Origin: an uncultured bacterium | Lineage (GTDB): Bacteria; Planctomycetota; UBA1135; GCA-002686595 | Direction: 5' to 3' | NCBI GenBank assembly: GCA_937896235.1 | Contig: CALBMX010000131.1 | Location: 1 to 64,000, forward strand | Length of the DNA: 64,000 bases | Shown: positions 25,553 through 34,706 of the stretch, piece after piece | How the letters are laid out: every line of letters starts with the position of its first letter | Position numbering within the stretch: position 1 is the stretch's first letter | Position numbers and translations under genes: made by a program | The notes under the pieces: generated by a model | Databases searched by the model: none | The model's input: the letters and a program-made list of their open reading frames with translations, nothing else | What the model was told of the DNA's origin: nothing

Positions 25553-26464
25553 CTAGTACGGGCCGTGGTGCAGTTTCATGCAGAACACCGAACCGCCGGA
25601 CTTTAGGAACTCGGACGTGTCGAGTTCGAGAACTCGGAAGCCCGCGCTAGTTAGGCGCTCGTTTGTGACTTCGCTGCCGCGCTGAAGGAGAACCGTTTCA
25701 CCATCTGGGGAGAAGGCGTTGCAAGCGAATAGGTGGCGCGCCTCGTCTTCCGGCGCTTCAATCCGCATTGGGATTAGGGCCTCGATGAGCTCGCGCGCCT
25801 CGGGGGTGAATGCCTGGGGAAACCATAGGCAGGCATCTTCGGACAGTATCGCGAGGGCTGTGTCGAGGTGGTAGAAATCCGGATCGGCAAGGGGCAAAAG
25901 CGCTACGGTCAAATTGAAGCGCTGGGCGATCTCCAGCCATGCACCTTCTTCCGAGCGCTGTCCAACGCCAGCCCAAAGTAACCTGCGTCCCGGATGGAAT
26001 AGACCATCCCCGGTGCCCTCCAGTCGCAAGTTGCGGTGCTTGAGCGCGCTGGGTTGATAGCCGAGCTCGCGCAGGTACGAGATAATATGGGGCACTTCCC
26101 CAGCTCGCTGTTCATTGGCCATATGAGATGCGATTGCAACGGCTTGCCCACCGGTAATCGCGCTCGATAGAGGGAGCGCTTGATTGGCACAGAAGACAAC
26201 GTCGGGGAACCCCTCGAGGGGGGGCGCTACATCGACATGTATTCCGAGGGACTCGACAGCCTCGCGGAGGCACCACCATTGGCGGCGAGCCTCGGTTCTG
26301 TCGACCGCCAGCAAGTTGCCATCCTCGTCGAGCATGTGCGGATTGATCGCGTACAGAACATCGAAATCGGCCGGGTCAACCATCAGCACCTGGTCCGCGT
26401 GAGGGACGCGGGGCAGGTCTTCCAACTTGAAGTTGATGTCGGCGGCGGTTCGAAGGATCCTCAT
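25553..26464 (-). CDS. Dimethylarginine dimethylaminohydrolase / amidinotransferase-family hydrolase
   Basis: A 303-residue pentein-fold protein. Features: PDVVFCANQALPL near residue 85, EGTGDGLFHPGRRLLWAGVGQRS in the middle, FYHLDTALAIL with the catalytic His, and GGSVFCMKLH with the nucleophilic Cys close to the C-terminus. These belong to the DDAH/arginine deiminase group, which splits guanidino compounds (methylarginines or arginine) into citrulline plus amine. Which substrate is used is not clear. The ATG at 26464 begins the conserved part (MRILRTAADINFKL); upstream open frame lies over the divergent gene. Confidence 0.85.
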   Translation of the reverse strand: MRILRTAADINFKLEDLPRVPHADQVLMVDPADFDVLYAINPHMLDEDGNLLAVDRTEARRQWWCLREAVESLGIHVDVAPPLEGFPDVVFCANQALPLSSAITGGQAVAIASHMANEQRAGEVPHIISYLRELGYQPSALKHRNLRLEGTGDGLFHPGRRLLWAGVGQRSEEGAWLEIAQRFNLTVALLPLADPDFYHLDTALAILSEDACLWFPQAFTPEARELIEALIPMRIEAPEDEARHLFACNAFSPDGETVLLQRGSEVTNERLTSAGFRVLELDTSEFLKSGGSVFCMKLHHGPY

Positions 26465-26585
26465 GTCGGCAGTGTACGCATCGAAAAGCGTATTGGGTCC
26501 CCTGTCCCAATCGTATTCCGACTTTCCAACGTCCTTTCTTATGGGGGTACTGGATCGAGCAAGGAAGATATGGCATGAGAGGGGG

Positions 26586-27221
26586 ATGCGATCCATGACG
26601 AAGGAGACGGCGAATACGCCGCGGACAGAAGAGCGGTCGGGAGCCTTGGTTTTCTGGCTGCCTCCCGAAGAGGCGGCCCTGCGCTTTGGCGTTCCAGTGG
26701 ATGAGCTGGTCGCCGCGACTCGTAAGGGCGAGCTGCAAGTGCGAGCAAACGTTGCTGGCGGTGAGCTGGTGGCAACCTTGTGTTCGACAGAGCTGATCAA
26801 GCGCTACGGAATGCCAGTTCGCGGCAAACTCGAGGTGCCGGTGCCCGAAGTTGACCAGACGAAGCTGAGGGAGCTGCGATTGCAACTCTCGCAGCAGAAA
26901 TCACGGATTGGTGAAGTCGAGCTGAAGAACGCCCGTCTGGACGGAGAGCTGAAGACCGCCGATCGCGTGGAGCGCTCCCTCCAGCGGTACGCCGACAAGG
27001 TCGAGAAGCGCCTCGAAGATGTCTCCGTGACCTATGAAGCCAAACTGCAAGAGGCCGAGCGCATCCGGCTCAATATGGCCCGCGCGATTGGGCGCATGGA
27101 GACGGAAATGTTGGTATTACAACAGCGCGTAGACGCCGTGCCCGCCGCGCCACTCGCCTTGAAAGCCGCGCTAAGTTCGGTCCCCCAAAAAGCGAAGCGA
27201 CGCTGGTTCTTCGGGCGTTAG
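26586..27221 (+). CDS. Coiled-coil protein with helix-turn-helix-like head
   Basis: A 211-residue protein. Residues about 15-75 (PPEEAALRFGVPVDELVAATRKGELQVRANVAGGELVATLCSTELIKRYG when read in pieces) look like an excisionase/MerR-type winged helix: an AALRFGV helix, a second helix ending in KGEL, and a short wing. Residues about 95-185 are a long coiled coil rich in Lys/Glu/Leu, and the last residues are basic (KAKRRWFFGR). Start could be ATG 26586 or 26595. A DNA-binding structural protein is possible; no family is recognised. Confidence 0.6.
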   Translation: MRSMTKETANTPRTEERSGALVFWLPPEEAALRFGVPVDELVAATRKGELQVRANVAGGELVATLCSTELIKRYGMPVRGKLEVPVPEVDQTKLRELRLQLSQQKSRIGEVELKNARLDGELKTADRVERSLQRYADKVEKRLEDVSVTYEAKLQEAERIRLNMARAIGRMETEMLVLQQRVDAVPAAPLALKAALSSVPQKAKRRWFFGR

Positions 27222-27357
27222 CAGGGGGACTTTTGGACCCCGATTTCGCCCCAAACTCCTTGTAGGAGCCATTTCTAGAGGGTTTTTTTACCCGATTTCG
27301 CTATGGTGTCGCCCTCTACCTGGCCCCCGGTCCCCCCTCAAGCGCATCGAGTTCAAC

Positions 27358-28506
27358 TTGAAGATTCCTTATAACGAGCCGTCTTACGGCGCCGCCGAAG
27401 AGCGCGCGATCCTAAAAGCCTTGCGCGCTGGTACCACCGGCGGCAATGGTGCCATCACGAAGCGAGTTGCCGACCTCCTCAAAGAGAAAACCGGCGCGAA
27501 GTACGTGATGCTGATGCCCAGTGCGACATCGGCGATGGAAGTTGCTCTAACCGCGGCTGGCGTTGGGCCAGGCGACGAGGTTTTGATGCCGTCGTTCGCC
27601 TTTGTGAGCCAGGCCAATGTGATCCTGTCCTGTGGGGCGACACCCGTCTTTTGTGACATTGAGCCGGACACGATGAACATGTGTCCCAAAGATACAGCGC
27701 GGCGAATCACGAAGAAGACCAAGCTGTTGTTCCCCGTTCACTACGCCGGGATGCCCGCCAAGATCAATGCATTCAAGAAGCTTGCCAGAGACAACGACCT
27801 GCTCTTGTTCGAGGATGCCGCGCAGTGCCTTTTGTCGTATCAGGGCAGCGGACCACGCAAGCGCCACTTGGGTACCTTTGGGGATGCGGGATGTATCTCT
27901 TTTCATGTGACTAAAAACGCGGGCTGTGGCGAGGGCGGAGCTTTGCTGGTCAACGACCAGAAGGTGGCGGAAGCATGTGAGATCATTCAAGAGAAAGGCA
28001 CGAACCGAACGGCTTTCTTGCGCGGCCAGGTCGACAAGTACACATGGGTTGGCCCTGGCGGGAGCCATGTTCTCTCCGATCTTTTGTCCGCACTCTTGGA
28101 AGTACAACTCAAGCGCGCCTCGGCGATGACCGCACGACGGGTCAAATTGTGGGACCGCTATCACAGCGGGCTAGAAGAGCTCGAGGCACTCGGGTTGATC
28201 CGTCGGCCCGTCGTCCCCAAAGGTGCGACCCATAACGGTCACATCTACGCCTTCCGAGCACGCACACCTGAGGAGCAGCAGGCGATCTTAGAGGATCTTC
28301 GCGCGAACGGGATTGGTGCGGTTTTCCACTTCCAACCCCTTCACGTCTCCCCGTATGCCAAAGCGAAACTCGGAAAGCAAGACGAGCTACCCGTGACCAT
28401 GCAAGCGGCGGAGACGATCATTCGCTTGCCGCTCTATGATGGCCTGAAGGCATCCGCCATCGACACGATCGTGGCAGCCGTTTACCGCGCCGCCATACAG
28501 GGCTGA
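27358..28506 (+). CDS. wecE: dTDP-4-amino-4,6-dideoxygalactose transaminase (WecE/RffA-like)
   Basis: A 382-residue DegT/DnrJ/EryC1/StrS-family PLP sugar aminotransferase. N-terminus KIPYNEPSYGAAE and LMPSFAFVSQANVILSCGATPVFCDIEPDTMNM are close to E. coli WecE. The PLP lysine lies in SFHVTKNAGCGEGGAL. It turns dTDP-4-keto-6-deoxyglucose into dTDP-4-amino-4,6-dideoxygalactose. The only start that keeps the conserved N-terminus is TTG at 27358. The partner acetyltransferase follows 34 bp later. No glycosyltransferase or dTDP-glucose synthesis genes are next to it. Confidence 0.88.
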   Translation: MKIPYNEPSYGAAEERAILKALRAGTTGGNGAITKRVADLLKEKTGAKYVMLMPSATSAMEVALTAAGVGPGDEVLMPSFAFVSQANVILSCGATPVFCDIEPDTMNMCPKDTARRITKKTKLLFPVHYAGMPAKINAFKKLARDNDLLLFEDAAQCLLSYQGSGPRKRHLGTFGDAGCISFHVTKNAGCGEGGALLVNDQKVAEACEIIQEKGTNRTAFLRGQVDKYTWVGPGGSHVLSDLLSALLEVQLKRASAMTARRVKLWDRYHSGLEELEALGLIRRPVVPKGATHNGHIYAFRARTPEEQQAILEDLRANGIGAVFHFQPLHVSPYAKAKLGKQDELPVTMQAAETIIRLPLYDGLKASAIDTIVAAVYRAAIQG

Positions 28507-28540
28507 CCCTGTAGCTTGAGAGCTCTGCTATCCTTTGGGA

Positions 28541-29560
28541 ATGCCTGTATCACCCTCGAACGTACCCTCTGTCGATCTGCGCGAGCTGGACGAGCTCTCT
28601 TCTGAGTTCATCAGCGCGCTTGTTGACGACTATCCATTTGACGATTTTCGGCGCCTTCAACGAGTTGCTTCGAGAGATTCCTTGGCGTGTTTGGCCGAGG
28701 AGATTGGCGCTTCCTCTCGCAAGCAAGGGACGGTTCGACTCGCGGCATTTGACAGGGGAGATTCACGACCCGCCGGACTCCTGTTGTTGCAGAACTTGCC
28801 GTATGACACGGAGCTCTTCGGCTTGCCGATGGCGGGCATACCCTACTTCTTAATTCGGGCGGACCACCCAGCACCTCGAGAGGTGAGGGCCCAGCTTCTC
28901 GATCGGCTGGAAGCACTCGTCGTTCGCGAGGGGTACGTCCACGTCTCCGCGCGTGTGGACTCCGCGGATCTACACGGGTACCAAGAGTTGACGGAGGCGA
29001 AGTTTCGGCTCATGGAGACACTCGTGTCCATGACTTACGACACGGAGCGGCGTGGCGCGGGTGTGATCGATCCAGGCGAGTACGGTTTTGACGGCATCGT
29101 CCGTGAAGTGGAAGCCAAGGACAGAGAGCAGCTGTGCGAGCTGGCCGGAAGATCGTTCACGCTAAACCGCTATCACCTGGACGAGCACCTCCCCGGGCGC
29201 AATGCCGGGGTGATGATGTCGCAGTGGATTCGCAACTACTGCGAAGATCCCGTAGATCACCAGGTCTGGGTGGCCGAGGGGGCGGGCGGCAAGATCGACG
29301 GTTTCCTTGGACACGCTCTAAACCGCACTTTAGAGCGTCATTCAGGTGTTCTGGTTAGTGGCCGCGCCCTTCTCGCAGTTGAAAACCAGCGCAGCGGTGT
29401 CGGTCTGATGCTCAGTCGGGCACACACCTGGCAGAGCCGCGGTGACTACAAAGAGGCCGATACACAGCTGAACAATTACGGCATGATCAAGGTGAGCTTC
29501 AACTTGAGTATGGATATGGTGCGAACGAAGTATTCGTTCCACCGTTGGTTCGGCAACTAG
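28541..29560 (+). CDS. wecD: WecD/RffC-like sugar amine acyltransferase (GNAT)
   Basis: A 339-residue protein. Its middle has LPYDTELFGLPMAGI, matching the LPWDS..FG.. element that opens TDP-fucosamine acetyltransferase WecD. The C-terminal GNAT fold ends with SRGDYKEADTQLNNYGMIKVSFNLSMDMVRTKYSFHRWF, also like WecD. It would acylate the amine made by the WecE enzyme, giving a dTDP-Fuc4NAc-type sugar for surface polysaccharide. The ATG at 28541 is preferred over a TTG six bases before. The N-terminal 80 residues are longer than in E. coli WecD (about 224 residues in total). Confidence 0.72.
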   Translation: MPVSPSNVPSVDLRELDELSSEFISALVDDYPFDDFRRLQRVASRDSLACLAEEIGASSRKQGTVRLAAFDRGDSRPAGLLLLQNLPYDTELFGLPMAGIPYFLIRADHPAPREVRAQLLDRLEALVVREGYVHVSARVDSADLHGYQELTEAKFRLMETLVSMTYDTERRGAGVIDPGEYGFDGIVREVEAKDREQLCELAGRSFTLNRYHLDEHLPGRNAGVMMSQWIRNYCEDPVDHQVWVAEGAGGKIDGFLGHALNRTLERHSGVLVSGRALLAVENQRSGVGLMLSRAHTWQSRGDYKEADTQLNNYGMIKVSFNLSMDMVRTKYSFHRWFGN

Positions 29561-31092
29561 CCCTCTAGATCGTCTAGACCCACCGACGTTGGCGCGATTA
29601 AGCGTCGTCGCCCGTCGTGTGACATTTTGATTGCCGCGGTGTCGGTGCTGCCGGGGTCGGGGATGCTGAAGTTGCGATCCCATAGTTGGCAGGTGACTTG
29701 CTTGTGGCGCTCGTCAAGAGCCTCGCAGTAGTTCGTGAGTTTGCAGCGGCGGACGAGGTGCCCCTCGCCGGCTTCCGTCTTGCGGAACCAATCCGGATCT
29801 GCAATCGCTTGTCGCGCAGACCCGATGTAGTCGCAGGCACCGTCTTTGAGTGCAGCTTCCGCGAGATAGAAATCGTTAAGACCACCAGCAGCGACAACCG
29901 GCGTTTGGTGACCGGCTTTGCGGAGAGCGGTGCGAATCGTCTTGGCAAGTGGCAAGTTGCGGCCGAAAGGACCGGCTGAGCTCTTGTCGGCTGGGTCGTC
30001 GATGAAGACGGTGGGCATGCACTCGTGCCCGCTCTTGCCGGTATACGGATAGGCAGCAGCGCCAACCTTGGGTTGGCGCGCGTCGTCGAATTTACCGCCT
30101 TTGGAGAGCGAGATGAAGTCCATTCCGGCGGCGGCGAGCGAGGTGGCGATTTGAGCGGCCTCGTCGATATGGGTCCCCTCTGCAATCACCTCGTCGCTGA
30201 GCATGCGGCAGCCAATGGCGAACTCGGAAGACGTTGCCGCTCTTGTCGCCTCGAAGACCTCAAGGGGCAACCTGAGCCGGCCATCTAGCGTGCCTCCGTA
30301 CCCATCGCTGCGGGTGTTGGTCGCACTGAGGAAGCTGGCCATTGTGTAGGCGTGCGCGAAGTGCAGCTCGGCTCCGTCAAAACCGGCGGCTTGGGCGCGC
30401 TTCGCGGCGCTGCCGAAGAGCGCCGGGAGTACGCGCGGGAGCTCCTCGATGTGGGGGAGGAGCGTGTCGGTGATGCGCTCGCGATGGCCGTACTCCAGAT
30501 CTTCTGCCTCGCGCGTGGTCAACAGGGCGAGGATGGACTCCGGGTCACCTTGGAAGTGCGCGAAGAGCGCTTTTCGCAGGTCTGTTTCCGAGGTTTTTTG
30601 CGGGTCGGTGAGCGCGGGGTTTTGCGAGAGGATGGCGATGCCGGTGCGGTGAGCTGGTGTGATCTCTAGGAAGCGCTCGAAGAATTTCTGAGGAGTCGGG
30701 CGGCGCCGAATGTTGACGAAATCAATCAGCTGAATCAGGAGGCGCGTCTGGCCGGCCGAGCGCTTGCGGACGGTTTCAACAAGGCGACGCAGGCCAGGGA
30801 CGGTTTCGTCGGTGCCGATGCGCAGAAGGGGGCCGCTCGGAATGTCGCGGATGCCGGTGGCCTCGACGACAAGGACGCCGGGACGACCCTCGGCAAACCG
30901 GCCGTACCAGTCGAGGACATCGTCGGTCACCTCGCCAGATTCATTCGAGCGCCACGGCACCATCGCCGGAACCCAGGTGCGGGTGCGCGTCGTGGCGGGT
31001 CCTATTTGGCCTGGCGCGAAGAGGCGCGAGGCGGCGGACTCGAGGGCCGAGGGCCACGTGACGTCGGGTAGCGGAAAGCGGGGGCGGGGCAT
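29557..31092 (-). CDS. Old yellow enzyme-family NADH:flavin oxidoreductase
   Basis: A 511-residue TIM-barrel flavoenzyme. LFAPGQIGPATTRTRTWVPAM is the usual OYE start; FDGAELHFAHAYTMASFLSATNTRSDGYGGTLDGRLRLPLEVF, read in pieces, is the family core (HxAH active site, N-x-R-x-D-x-YGG-x-x-x-x-R). DYIGSARQAIADPDWFRK ends the barrel. A Cys-bearing tail (RRCKLTNYC, QVTCQLWD) follows. The substrate is an enone or dienoyl-CoA-like compound; not defined. ATG 31092 is chosen because the longer open frame overlaps the divergent SDR gene. Its stop overlaps the 3' end of the WecD-like gene by four bases on the opposite strand. Confidence 0.85.
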   Translation of the reverse strand: MPRPRFPLPDVTWPSALESAASRLFAPGQIGPATTRTRTWVPAMVPWRSNESGEVTDDVLDWYGRFAEGRPGVLVVEATGIRDIPSGPLLRIGTDETVPGLRRLVETVRKRSAGQTRLLIQLIDFVNIRRRPTPQKFFERFLEITPAHRTGIAILSQNPALTDPQKTSETDLRKALFAHFQGDPESILALLTTREAEDLEYGHRERITDTLLPHIEELPRVLPALFGSAAKRAQAAGFDGAELHFAHAYTMASFLSATNTRSDGYGGTLDGRLRLPLEVFEATRAATSSEFAIGCRMLSDEVIAEGTHIDEAAQIATSLAAAGMDFISLSKGGKFDDARQPKVGAAAYPYTGKSGHECMPTVFIDDPADKSSAGPFGRNLPLAKTIRTALRKAGHQTPVVAAGGLNDFYLAEAALKDGACDYIGSARQAIADPDWFRKTEAGEGHLVRRCKLTNYCEALDERHKQVTCQLWDRNFSIPDPGSTDTAAIKMSHDGRRRLIAPTSVGLDDLEG

Positions 31093-31279
31093 GGGGCGGG
31101 AGCGGGAGCGGGAGGATGAGCGGAAGGCGGGTTTGCAAGCCAGAGGGTAAAGGAACCGCGGGAGATGTGTAAGCGGGAGGCCTCCCAACCTCCGTGCATT
31201 AGGGGAACTCGGGGCGAGTGCACGGATGTTTGGCGGTTTTGGTGCTTGTTTGCGGGGGGTGGCTAGGCAGACTTTGGTG

Positions 31280-32077
31280 ATGAGAGGGAACTCAGAGTCT
31301 GGAGGAGAGGGGCGCGTCGCACTTGTAACCGGTGGGAACCAGGGGATCGGACTTGCGATCGCTGAGGTTTTGGCCAAGGCTGGCGCTACCGTGATTGTCG
31401 CTGGTCGCAATGCCGAGCGGAACGATGCTGCGGCAGAACGGATTGTCGCGGGTGGGGGAAAGGCCGTCGGGTTGGTGCTCGACGTTTGCGCGCCGGATTC
31501 GATTGCCGCGGGGCTCGCCTCGGCCGAAAGCCTAGCCCGGGGGCCGGTGGAGTGGTTGGTGAATAACGCGGGGGCGGCGGTGAGCGCGCCTCTCGCCAGG
31601 ACCGACGATGATATGTTCCTGCGGCAGATGGAGGTCAACTTTCATGGGGCCAGGCGGCTTGCGAGCGGCTTCCTTCCAGTGATGCTTGAGCGGGGCTACG
31701 GGCGCATCGTCAATGTTGCGTCGTCTGCGGGTCTGCGGGGTTATGCCTACGTTGCGGCCTATTGCGCCTCGAAACACGCACTTGTTGGCTACACGCGGGC
31801 CGCGGCGGAGGAGTGCGGACCGAAGGGCGTGGGGTTCTCGGCGGTTTGCCCGCACTACGTCGATACGCCGATGTTAGAGGCTTCCGTTGAAGCGGTCATG
31901 AAGAAGACGGGGCGCACCCGAGAGCAGGCACGTGCCTTTTTCGCGGGGGAGAATCCCGGCGGGCGCCTCGTGAGTCCCCAGGAAGTCGCGGCCTTGACTC
32001 TGGAGCTGTGTCTTGGTGAGGGGACGGGGATTTGGGAGTTAGACGGGGCGGACCTCCCCAAGAAGTGCACTACCTAG
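31280..32077 (+). CDS. Short-chain dehydrogenase/reductase
   Basis: A 265-residue classical SDR. TGGNQGIG (cofactor loop), NNAGAA, VNVASSAG with the catalytic Ser, and Y-x3-K in YVAAYCASKHAL are all present. The absence of an acidic residue after the second strand (VIVAGRNAER) suggests NADP(H). It is the first gene of the long plus-strand catabolic run and would fit a 3-hydroxyacyl-CoA or diol dehydrogenase step. ATG 31280 is chosen; upstream codons have no family match. It is divergent from the OYE gene. Confidence 0.9.
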   Translation: MRGNSESGGEGRVALVTGGNQGIGLAIAEVLAKAGATVIVAGRNAERNDAAAERIVAGGGKAVGLVLDVCAPDSIAAGLASAESLARGPVEWLVNNAGAAVSAPLARTDDDMFLRQMEVNFHGARRLASGFLPVMLERGYGRIVNVASSAGLRGYAYVAAYCASKHALVGYTRAAAEECGPKGVGFSAVCPHYVDTPMLEASVEAVMKKTGRTREQARAFFAGENPGGRLVSPQEVAALTLELCLGEGTGIWELDGADLPKKCTT

Positions 32078-32239
32078 TAGCGATTCTCGCTGCTTCGTCG
32101 CATCGAATCTTCCTTATACTCGGCAGCGAACGCCAAACGGGAAGTCCAAGTGACTTCCAACCCCCCGTGCCCTACTAGGCACGCAGAGCCCATTCCTCCC
32201 CGACGCGACTTTTCGAGTCGGGCTTCCTGCGAAACGAAT

Positions 32240-32650
32240 ATGCAAGTCGACTTCATCAATCCCACAAGTTGGAAGGCCGCCAGTGGCTACAACAACGGCG
32301 TTCTTGTAACCGGCGCCGGTCGCCATCTCTTTCTGGCCGGGCAGGTCGCCTGGGACGCGGATCAAAACATGGTGGGCGTCGGAAACTTCCCCGCTCAGTT
32401 TCGCCAGTGCCTTGAGAATGTCGTCGCGATTCTCAAGGCCGCAGGAGGCGCGCCCGAACACATCGTCCGCATGACGATGTTTGTGTCCGACAAGGATGCC
32501 TACGAGGCCGATCTGCCCGGAGTCGGTGCGGCCTACCGCGACGTCATCGGCAGGCACTATCCGGCCATGAGCCTCGTCCAGGTGGCTGCCCTGCTGGAAG
32601 AGGGCGCTCTCGTCGAGATCGAAGCCACCGCCGTCCTGCCTCCAGCCTAA
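32240..32650 (+). CDS. RidA/YjgF-family enamine/imine deaminase
   Basis: A 136-residue Rid-family protein: HLFLAGQVAWDADQNMVG, FRQCLENVVAILKAAGG, HIVRMTMFVSDKDAYE and AMSLVQVAALLEEGALVEIEATAV. Most Rid proteins destroy reactive 2-aminoacrylate/enamine intermediates of PLP enzymes. This variant lacks the usual C-terminal catalytic Arg in the form IEAIA, having IEATAV instead, so substrate may differ. Five bases separate it from the enoyl-CoA hydratase gene. Its presence with a kynureninase-like enzyme in one cluster hints at aminated intermediates. Confidence 0.88.
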   Translation: MQVDFINPTSWKAASGYNNGVLVTGAGRHLFLAGQVAWDADQNMVGVGNFPAQFRQCLENVVAILKAAGGAPEHIVRMTMFVSDKDAYEADLPGVGAAYRDVIGRHYPAMSLVQVAALLEEGALVEIEATAVLPPA

Positions 32651-32655
32651 CCGCC

Positions 32656-33474
32656 ATGATCCTCCCCAACCCGAAACACTTCGACTACTCGGAAGCCGAC
32701 GGCGTCGCAACGATTCGGCTCAATCGCCCCGATCGCCTGAACGCGCTGACCTTTGAATCATACGCCGAGCTGCGCGACACGTTTGTCGAGCTGCGCACGC
32801 GCGACTCCGTTCGCTCCGTGGTTCTCACCGGCACTGGGCGAGCATTTTGTTCGGGCGGTGATGTCGAGGACATCATCGGGGCCATGGACGGCATGCCCGA
32901 CGAAGGGCTGTTTGAGTTCACCCGCATGACCTGCGACTTGATCGAGAACATCCGCACGTTGGAGAAGCCGGTCATCGCGGCGCTCAACGGAACGACATGT
33001 GGCGCGGGCGCGGTGATGGCGATCGCCGCCGACATGCGCATCGCGGTTCCGAAGGCGAAGATCGCATTTTTATTCGTGAAGGTCGGCTTGTCCGGTGCCG
33101 ATATGGGCGCGGCCTGGCTATTGCCGCGCATCGTTGGCCTTGGCCACGCGTCCGAGCTGCTGATGAGAGGCGAGTTTATCGACGCGCAGCGAGCCGCCGA
33201 GATCGGCCTCTACAATAAAGTGGTCGAGGACGTCGAGGCTCTGGATGTACTGGCTCAAGAGTGGGCGGCAGGACTTGCGGCCGGCCCGGGTTTAGGACTT
33301 GCCGTAACGAAGCGCATGCTCAATGCCGAGGCGCACATGGAATTCCGCGAGGCGATGCAGGTAGAGGGCTGGGTTCAAGCCGAGTGCATGAGACATCCCG
33401 ACTACAAGGCCATCATCGACGGATTCAATACCAAGAGAGCCGCTAAGGGAAACGCCACTGGAGGAGCGAAGTGA
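32656..33474 (+). CDS. Enoyl-CoA hydratase/isomerase family protein
   Basis: A 272-residue crotonase-fold protein. GTGRAFCSGGDVEDI and ALNGTTCGAGAVMAIAADMRIA supply the oxyanion-hole peptides that hold the CoA thioester. The first catalytic Glu of ordinary hydratases is not obvious in TTCGAGAVMA. This, plus the context, leaves open hydratase, isomerase or a ring-processing crotonase. It overlaps the next gene by four bases (GTGA). Confidence 0.88.
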   Translation: MILPNPKHFDYSEADGVATIRLNRPDRLNALTFESYAELRDTFVELRTRDSVRSVVLTGTGRAFCSGGDVEDIIGAMDGMPDEGLFEFTRMTCDLIENIRTLEKPVIAALNGTTCGAGAVMAIAADMRIAVPKAKIAFLFVKVGLSGADMGAAWLLPRIVGLGHASELLMRGEFIDAQRAAEIGLYNKVVEDVEALDVLAQEWAAGLAAGPGLGLAVTKRMLNAEAHMEFREAMQVEGWVQAECMRHPDYKAIIDGFNTKRAAKGNATGGAK

Positions 33475-34664
33475 AGACACATCCACGACCGCAGGACTGT
33501 GCGGGATTGCAGTCCGCCCTCGGGCGCGCCCGAGCCGTTGAGCGGGAGCTTGAGGACGAGCTTGAATCGCTTCCCGAAGATGAGTCCGCACGTCGCGCGA
33601 TGGCTTGGCTCGCCGAGCAGAACCTGACCTCATGGATGGTTCCAAGCGCCTTTGGCGGTGCGGACACTGAAGGTCTTGCTAGCCCCGAAACCGTCTCTGT
33701 ACAGGCCGTCGCCGCGTTGCGCAGCGAGCTCTCCTTCGCCAGCGGAATGCTTGATGTCATGCTTGTGATGCAGGGGCTAGGTTCGTACCCGATCGCCCTT
33801 GGCGGGAGCGAGCAGCTCAAGGCCCAGATCCTCCCGAAAGTGGCCAATGGGAGCCTCTTGGCAGCCTTTGGGCTGACCGAGCCCGGCGCGGGGTCGAGTT
33901 TGGGAGAGGTCTCTACCCGGGCCGCTCACGGCGGCGATGAGTGGGTGCTCACGGGCCAGAAGACCTTCATTACCAATGCCGGCCTCGCGGATTTTTACAC
34001 CGTTTTGGCGCGCACGTCGGGCACCCCAGGCGGACGTGATGGCGGGGATGGTCTGACGATGTTTTTCGTCCCGGCGGACTCCCTTGGGCTCGACGTAAAG
34101 CGCTTCGAGGTGATGGCGCCGCACCCTATTGGCGAGGTTCACTTCAGCGCCGTCCGCATCCCAGACACGTACCGTTTAGGCCCGGTTAACGGAGGGCTCG
34201 CCATTGCCCTGGGGACCCTAGCACGATTCCGGACGACGGTTGCGGCGGCCGCCTGTGGCTTTGCTCGGCGCGCGCTGACGGAGTCGCGCTCGCACCTTAA
34301 CTCTCGTGAGCAATTTGGGAAGCCGCTCTCCGCAAATCAGGGACTGCGCTTTGACTTGGCAGAGATGGAGACGCGCTTGATCGCCGCTGAACTACTCACC
34401 GAGCGTGCCGCTCGCCGCAGTGACGAGCTCGGCGAAGTCGCCGCGCGCGATGTCGCGCGCGCCAAGTTATTTGCAACCGAGGCCGCCGCTTATATCGTCG
34501 ATCGCGCCGTGCAGCACCACGGCGGCCTTGGCGTCAAACGGGGTACGCCCGTCGAGCGGATCTACCGTGAGATCCGCGCCCTGCGGATCTACGAAGGTAC
34601 ATCCGAAGTTCAAAAACTCATCCTGGCCAAGGCCCTGCTTCAGCACGGGCCTGACCAGATTTAA
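33471..34664 (+). CDS. Acyl-CoA dehydrogenase
   Basis: A 397-residue FAD enzyme. LLAAFGLTEPGAGSSLGEVSTRA and EWVLTGQKTFITNAGLAD are the two flavin/substrate signatures; LNSREQFGKPLSANQGLRFDLAEM and IYREIRALRIYEGTSEVQKLILAKAL close the C-terminal helical domain. It makes the alpha-beta double bond in an acyl-CoA. It starts with GTG, overlapping the hydratase stop. No ETF genes are in the window. Confidence 0.9.
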   Translation: MKTHPRPQDCAGLQSALGRARAVERELEDELESLPEDESARRAMAWLAEQNLTSWMVPSAFGGADTEGLASPETVSVQAVAALRSELSFASGMLDVMLVMQGLGSYPIALGGSEQLKAQILPKVANGSLLAAFGLTEPGAGSSLGEVSTRAAHGGDEWVLTGQKTFITNAGLADFYTVLARTSGTPGGRDGGDGLTMFFVPADSLGLDVKRFEVMAPHPIGEVHFSAVRIPDTYRLGPVNGGLAIALGTLARFRTTVAAAACGFARRALTESRSHLNSREQFGKPLSANQGLRFDLAEMETRLIAAELLTERAARRSDELGEVAARDVARAKLFATEAAAYIVDRAVQHHGGLGVKRGTPVERIYREIRALRIYEGTSEVQKLILAKALLQHGPDQI

Positions 34665-34706
34665 ACAACCCTCGAAGTCGACGACAGGTCGCTTCCAAAA
34701 ATACCT

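Noticed and set aside
25299..25556. Plus-strand open frame of 85 codons
   Set aside because: No ribosome binding site, no recognisable content, and it ends within the convergent DDAH-like gene.
31093..31638. Upstream extension of the OYE gene
   Set aside because: It overlaps the divergent SDR gene, and the OYE family start lies at 31092.
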